Shown here: positions 40,136 to 43,323 of the stretch, in pieces
How the letters are laid out: each line of letters begins with the position of its first letter
Position numbering within the stretch: position 1 is the first letter of the stretch
Assembly (NCBI GenBank): GCA_017645945.1
Contig: JAGCNL010000049.1
Location: forward strand, 1-43,323
DNA length: 43,323 bases
Direction of reading: 5' to 3'
Source of the DNA: Salinivirgaceae bacterium
GTDB taxonomy: Bacteria > Bacteroidota > Bacteroidia > Bacteroidales > SZUA-534
The notes under the pieces: model-generated
Told to the model about the DNA's origin: nothing
The model's input: only the letters and a program-made list of their open reading frames with translations
Database searches by the model: none
Translations under genes and position numbers: made by a program

Positions 40136-40440
40136 GCCCATACCGATACGTTTTACCATAAAATGGAAATGACGTAGTTTATGCGGCCAGGAATCCACAT
40201 TAATAGCGATTTGTCATATATTTATTATTGCGCTTTCGCGAATATTAACACCAAGTCCTTTGCCTCTTTTCTGCATTTGCGGTTCGTCCCTCACCGCCGC
40301 GGTATTCGAGTAGTTTGGGAAGAAACAAATAATCGCTACATTTTTATGTGAACGAATTTTTCGACCACAAATTTTTAACCACACCAGTTTGGTTATCAAC
40401 ATAATATGCTAAAGAGACGCATTTCGCTGCATAAATGAAT
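40136..40440. other. Gene-free spacer after mdh
   Basis: About 300 bp without a convincing gene. A minus-strand frame at 40214-40402 (62 codons, ending in RGKGLGVNIRESAIINI-like sequence) has no recognised domain and looks like a remnant or chance frame. No heptamer array is seen. The segment could be a decayed mobile element, but no terminal inverted repeats are obvious. Confidence 0.4.
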
Positions 40441-40448
40441 TATATTTG
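40441..40448 (+). promoter_or_regulatory. -7 box of the orphan gene at 40484
   Basis: TATATTTG matches TAnnTTTG, 36 bp before the start codon. No clear -33 element is present. Confidence 0.5.
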
Positions 40449-40483
40449 TCTGTATAAAATGGTAGAATTTTAAAATCGTATTT

Positions 40484-41800
40484 ATGACAGGAGATTCATT
40501 TTATTCGTCTAACGGGAAAATAAAACTTCCTAATCACATTAAGGCTTACGTCGACGACTTTTGTTATGAATATAGCCTTATATGTCAAGAAACAAAACTG
40601 TTACATCTTGGATTTGCCATACATAACGGATACGACCTTTATAAAGGAATAAGCGATTATCTTGATAATCATCCAGAAATATCTGAAGATTCAATAAAAG
40701 CAACCATTTGTAGATATATTACATCCTTTCGCTACAGCGAAGACAAACTTTTTTATGTAGATAGGGAAGGTATGACTTCAGCTCTGATTGACCAATTAAG
40801 TCTTGAGGAAGCAACAGAATTATTTGTCATTGAATTAAGAATGAGGTTTTCTTATAAAGTACAAGGAAATAAAATAGACGTATCACAACACTATGACAGA
40901 TGGCCAACTCTTAATGAATTAGTTAAGAAATACGGAGAAGGATATATAAATATAGTCACAAAACCAACTGGTTACAAAAAAATTACAGAACAAGATATTA
41001 AAGAATTGAATCATTGGCCAACTCTCATAAATGATTATTACCAAGACTTGTATTCGGAAACAAACGAGCACATCTATCCTGAAGATTATGATATTATAAA
41101 AACTTTCAATGAAAAAGAGAAAAACAATGACTACAAGATTATAACAGGAGTTCCAGCAGAACCTTGGCAAGGGAATCCCCTGAATGCTAAAGTTATTATA
41201 CTATCTCTTAATCCTGGTTACGTGGAAAAATGTAATAAAGACAAATCTCTTGAATTGCATCCTCATTTCAGAGATGGTGTATGGAGCGAAAAGGCCATAA
41301 CTTTAAAATTAGAAGCAGACGGTTTCTTGCCTTATCAGCAAAATGGATATACTGACCAATCTGTAATTGAAAGAATTGGTATTAATAATGGAATTGCGGG
41401 TTATGCTGATGCAATGAATGTTATCGGTGACTTCTATTGGTATGACTGCCTTCAAGACTTGAACATAGAACTGCGCCAAGACGAATATAAGTTTTTCAAA
41501 AATTTTGCATTAGTGCAGTATTGTGCATATACTTCAAAGAAATTCAAAGCATTACCACAAATTTTGCCATCACAGGAGTTAACTAAAGATTTGATTCGAT
41601 ATATAACCTATAATAAACCAGACACTTTGTTTGTCATAATGAGAGGGTTGGCTATGTGGAAAAAACTACTTGATACAGATGTATGGCTTAAGATGCAAAA
41701 TCGTCTTATTAGAGGCAACAATCCTCATTCAAAACAATATTTATCGAAGAATATGCTAGGCGAATCAAACTTCCAAAGAATAGTTGATGCACTAAAGTAG
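40484..41800 (+). CDS. AT-rich orphan protein with uracil-DNA-glycosylase-like C-terminal half
   Basis: A 438-residue protein I cannot assign to a named family. Residues 1-220 are mostly charged and helical. From about 225, EPWQGNP (226-232) and VIILSLNPGYVEK (237-249) followed, near the C-terminus, by NPHSKQYLSKNML (413-425) resemble the order of motifs in the uracil-DNA glycosylase superfamily (a GxxPG-like water-activating loop and an HPS-like DNA-intercalation loop), but the match is weak. The gene is clearly more AT-rich than mdh and beta-galactosidase around it, with its own promoter box. That suggests horizontal acquisition, perhaps as a defence or repair gene. No signal peptide or membrane segment. 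Confidence 0.6.
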   Translation: MTGDSFYSSNGKIKLPNHIKAYVDDFCYEYSLICQETKLLHLGFAIHNGYDLYKGISDYLDNHPEISEDSIKATICRYITSFRYSEDKLFYVDREGMTSALIDQLSLEEATELFVIELRMRFSYKVQGNKIDVSQHYDRWPTLNELVKKYGEGYINIVTKPTGYKKITEQDIKELNHWPTLINDYYQDLYSETNEHIYPEDYDIIKTFNEKEKNNDYKIITGVPAEPWQGNPLNAKVIILSLNPGYVEKCNKDKSLELHPHFRDGVWSEKAITLKLEADGFLPYQQNGYTDQSVIERIGINNGIAGYADAMNVIGDFYWYDCLQDLNIELRQDEYKFFKNFALVQYCAYTSKKFKALPQILPSQELTKDLIRYITYNKPDTLFVIMRGLAMWKKLLDTDVWLKMQNRLIRGNNPHSKQYLSKNMLGESNFQRIVDALK

Positions 41801-41812
41801 GGAACATTGAAT

Positions 41813-41840
41813 CCACAAAAAAGCAGAGCCGCAATTTGCG
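41813..41840 (-). terminator. Intrinsic terminator of the beta-galactosidase gene
   Basis: On the minus strand GCCGCAA/TTGCGGC forms a strong stem, followed after a few bases by a T-run (CTTTTTT). It lies between the convergent orphan gene and the GH2 gene. Confidence 0.65.
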
Positions 41841-41890
41841 GCCCCACCAACTCACTATCTATGAAAACTCTAAATTCTTAATTCAACCTG

Positions 41891-41922
41891 TCAATTAATC
41901 AGTTATTCAATTAATCAGTTAT
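41891..41922. repeat. Perfect 16-bp tandem duplication at the beta-galactosidase stop
   Basis: TCAATTAATCAGTTAT occurs twice in tandem (41891-41906, 41907-41922). The second copy supplies the first base of the stop codon of the minus-strand gene. A 16-bp unit differs from the 7-bp arrays but has the same AT-rich TTAAT character. Confidence 0.75.
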
Positions 41923-43323
41923 TATTTCACTGGTGTAATCACAAACTCAAATTCGTACGGTCCGAAAGGCAGACAGTACTGCGGCAACGGCCAAGCGCCC
42001 CACGAGTTCACGCAGGCCAGGCCCATTTGCGCGCCATCGATGCAGACTGCCGTCAGGTGCTCGGCCTTGAGGTCGGTTGAGTGGTATTGGCGCTTCTCCT
42101 TTGTGGGGCAAAGGTTCTCCATTGTGTATGGCAGAGCCGATGCCGAGAAAAGTTTCGTCGATGTGAACTGCAATCCGCGGCCCGCAACGTCGGTGATGGC
42201 ATAGCGGCGCAGGTCGCTTTTGGTGCCAGTCTCCTGCGGACGAATGTACGGATAGTATTGTTCTTCAACGCTTTGCGCGTAGTGTCCGATGGGTTGCGAC
42301 AGTTTTCGGTCGGCGTAGTTCTCAATGGGGCCGCGGCCGAAGTAGTCGATGCGGTCGAACGATTCGGGCATCTCCATCCGCATTCCGAAACGGAACATAT
42401 TCGGCTTCACTTTCGCGTCATTGCTTGGTGTAAACTGCTGATGCACAGCAATCTGTCCCTTATCGTTTATGCGATATGTAAGCGACAGTTCGCCCAATTG
42501 GTTCGTGTCTGACGCAATTATCTGATATTCAGCCACAATGGTCGTGATATTATCCTTGTTGGTGAAATAGGTCTCTTTGTTTTTCAGCTTGAACGAAACA
42601 TTTTCCCAAGCCGCAAACCGCCGTTCCAAACGTGCGCCGTAGTCGTTGTCGGTTGGGGCGCGCCAGAAGTTGGGGCGCAGCGTGCTGCCCTCTTTGAGGT
42701 ACTGGCGGCCATCGATGACGATGCTGCACAGGAATTTCGATTCATCGAACTGATATTCAAAGTTTTCGCCTTTCACAATTGTCTTCTCCGATGGATTATT
42801 CGTGGTAATTGCTTTTTTGCTTTCCGCGAAAACATCTTTCAACTCCGCTTCCGATATAACAAATTGGTCATAAGCTACTTGCGTGCCAGCAGACAGAATG
42901 CCGTCGGCTTGTTTCAGTTTGTATTTGATGTTGAAAAAGACATCGCCCTGCTCGGGAATCTGGCTGCCATCGAACCCAAGTTGCACATTAGCAGACGATT
43001 GCGGCTCAACTTTGATATCGGGCACAATGCCAGCCAGAATGCATTTGCCGTCGGCTTCAATGCTCCACTCGGCATAGTATTTCGAGAGGTCGGTAAAGAA
43101 GTTCTCGTTCGTAATTTTGATTGTACCTTGCTTAATATCAATAAGTTCAGTCCAGATATTCTGATAGAAATATTTCACTTCATAGGCGTGCGGATTGAGC
43201 ACGCGGTCGGGCGAAATGAGGCCGTTGCAGTTGAAATTGTTGTCGGTGGCGTCGTAGTTGTTGTAGTCGCCGCCGTAGGTGTACTCAAGCGTGCCGTCGG
43301 CGCGGCGGCGGTGCAGCGCTTGG
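41922..43323 (-). CDS. Beta-galactosidase, GH2, C-terminal part (5' end outside window)
   Basis: The reading frame is open to the right edge of the window, so this is the last ~467 residues of a large GH2 enzyme. Before the GTG at 43202 the frame still reads GGDYNNYDATDNNFNCNGLISPDR, the conserved end of the GH2 catalytic barrel (GGD...NF..NGL..PDR). The rest contains the small-chain domain (STLRPNFWRAPTDNDYGARLERRF, FDRIDYFGRGPIENYADRK, GPYEFEFVI at the end). Both catalytic glutamates lie upstream, beyond the window. It hydrolyses terminal beta-galactosides, probably in the periplasm, though the N-terminus is not visible. Confidence 0.92.
   Translation of the reverse strand, partial: QALHRRRADGTLEYTYGGDYNNYDATDNNFNCNGLISPDRVLNPHAYEVKYFYQNIWTELIDIKQGTIKITNENFFTDLSKYYAEWSIEADGKCILAGIVPDIKVEPQSSANVQLGFDGSQIPEQGDVFFNIKYKLKQADGILSAGTQVAYDQFVISEAELKDVFAESKKAITTNNPSEKTIVKGENFEYQFDESKFLCSIVIDGRQYLKEGSTLRPNFWRAPTDNDYGARLERRFAAWENVSFKLKNKETYFTNKDNITTIVAEYQIIASDTNQLGELSLTYRINDKGQIAVHQQFTPSNDAKVKPNMFRFGMRMEMPESFDRIDYFGRGPIENYADRKLSQPIGHYAQSVEEQYYPYIRPQETGTKSDLRRYAITDVAGRGLQFTSTKLFSASALPYTMENLCPTKEKRQYHSTDLKAEHLTAVCIDGAQMGLACVNSWGAWPLPQYCLPFGPYEFEFVITPVK

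Noticed and set aside
40214..40402. Minus-strand 62-codon open frame downstream of mdh
   Set aside because: No recognisable domain, no good start region, no conserved neighbour; left as part of an unexplained spacer.

Overview
The window looks like chromosome of a Bacteroidales bacterium (Bacteroides/Prevotella-type). Supporting signs are TAnnTTTG-type -7 promoter boxes (for example before the tRNA-Pro gene), Bacteroidetes-typical families (DUF4254 beside a GT9 glycosyltransferase, a CBM20-containing MalQ, DUF4412, DUF3791/DUF3990), and a Bacteroides-style L-galactose catabolic operon. No phage, integrase, CRISPR or intact insertion sequence is visible.

Layout. 1-6954 (+): arginine biosynthesis (GNAT acyltransferase, argG, a PspC-domain protein, argC, argD, argB, argE), interrupted between argC and argD by an AT-rich four-helix-bundle/23S-IVS gene framed by inverted 7-bp repeat arrays. 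7052-12053 (-): trxB, malQ, a lipid A type acyltransferase and xseB. 12205-12281: tRNA-Pro(GGG) with promoter and terminator. 12381-14958 (+): a ketopantoate reductase family protein, DUF4254 and GT9. 14984-22495 (-): an operon read uxaB, uxaA, tfoX-like, lactonase, Zn-dehydrogenase, aldo/keto reductase, fucP. It predicts uptake of L-galactose (or L-fucose) and oxidation through lactone, L-galactonate, tagaturonate and altronate to 2-keto-3-deoxygluconate. 22712-31868: cell-surface glycan genes: two membrane alkaline-phosphatase-fold proteins (one LtaS-like, one YejM/PbgA-like), a GT32-like capsule protein, two GT2 enzymes, a CDP-glycerol-phosphotransferase-like protein, a LicC-like nucleotidyltransferase and a HisC-like aminotransferase. 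The last four form an operon that may build a CDP-activated amino-alcohol phosphate. 31986-37694 (-): a DUF4412 exported protein and an ABC exporter operon with one ATPase, five small permease-like proteins (four clear tandem paralogues) and a YtrA-type GntR regulator. 38009-38927 (-): a translationally coupled DUF3791-DUF3990-DUF3791 module with an ADP-ribosyltransferase-like middle protein. 39145-40086 (+): malate dehydrogenase. 40484-41800 (+): an AT-rich orphan with uracil-DNA-glycosylase-like motifs. 41922-end (-): the C-terminal part of a GH2 beta-galactosidase.

The most unusual signal is in the gaps. At least eight intergenic sites carry short arrays of degenerate repeats with an exact 7-bp period, each site with its own unit but all with a TTA/TAA core (TTAGGAN, GATTAAT, TNAYTAA, TRGGTGT, TCCTAAT, 17 perfect copies of TAATGTG). 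They frame the four-helix-bundle gene in inverted orientation and sit beside other palindromic repeats: an inverted doublet of three-hairpin units at 32845-33040, paired GCGATTAATCGC palindromes at 37746-37806, and a CCCGAT/ATCGGG palindrome at 36159-36174. This could be a repeat family tied to the four-helix-bundle gene. A second regulatory signal is a perfect 10-bp inverted repeat (37868-37893) upstream of the ABC operon, a plausible site for its GntR regulator.
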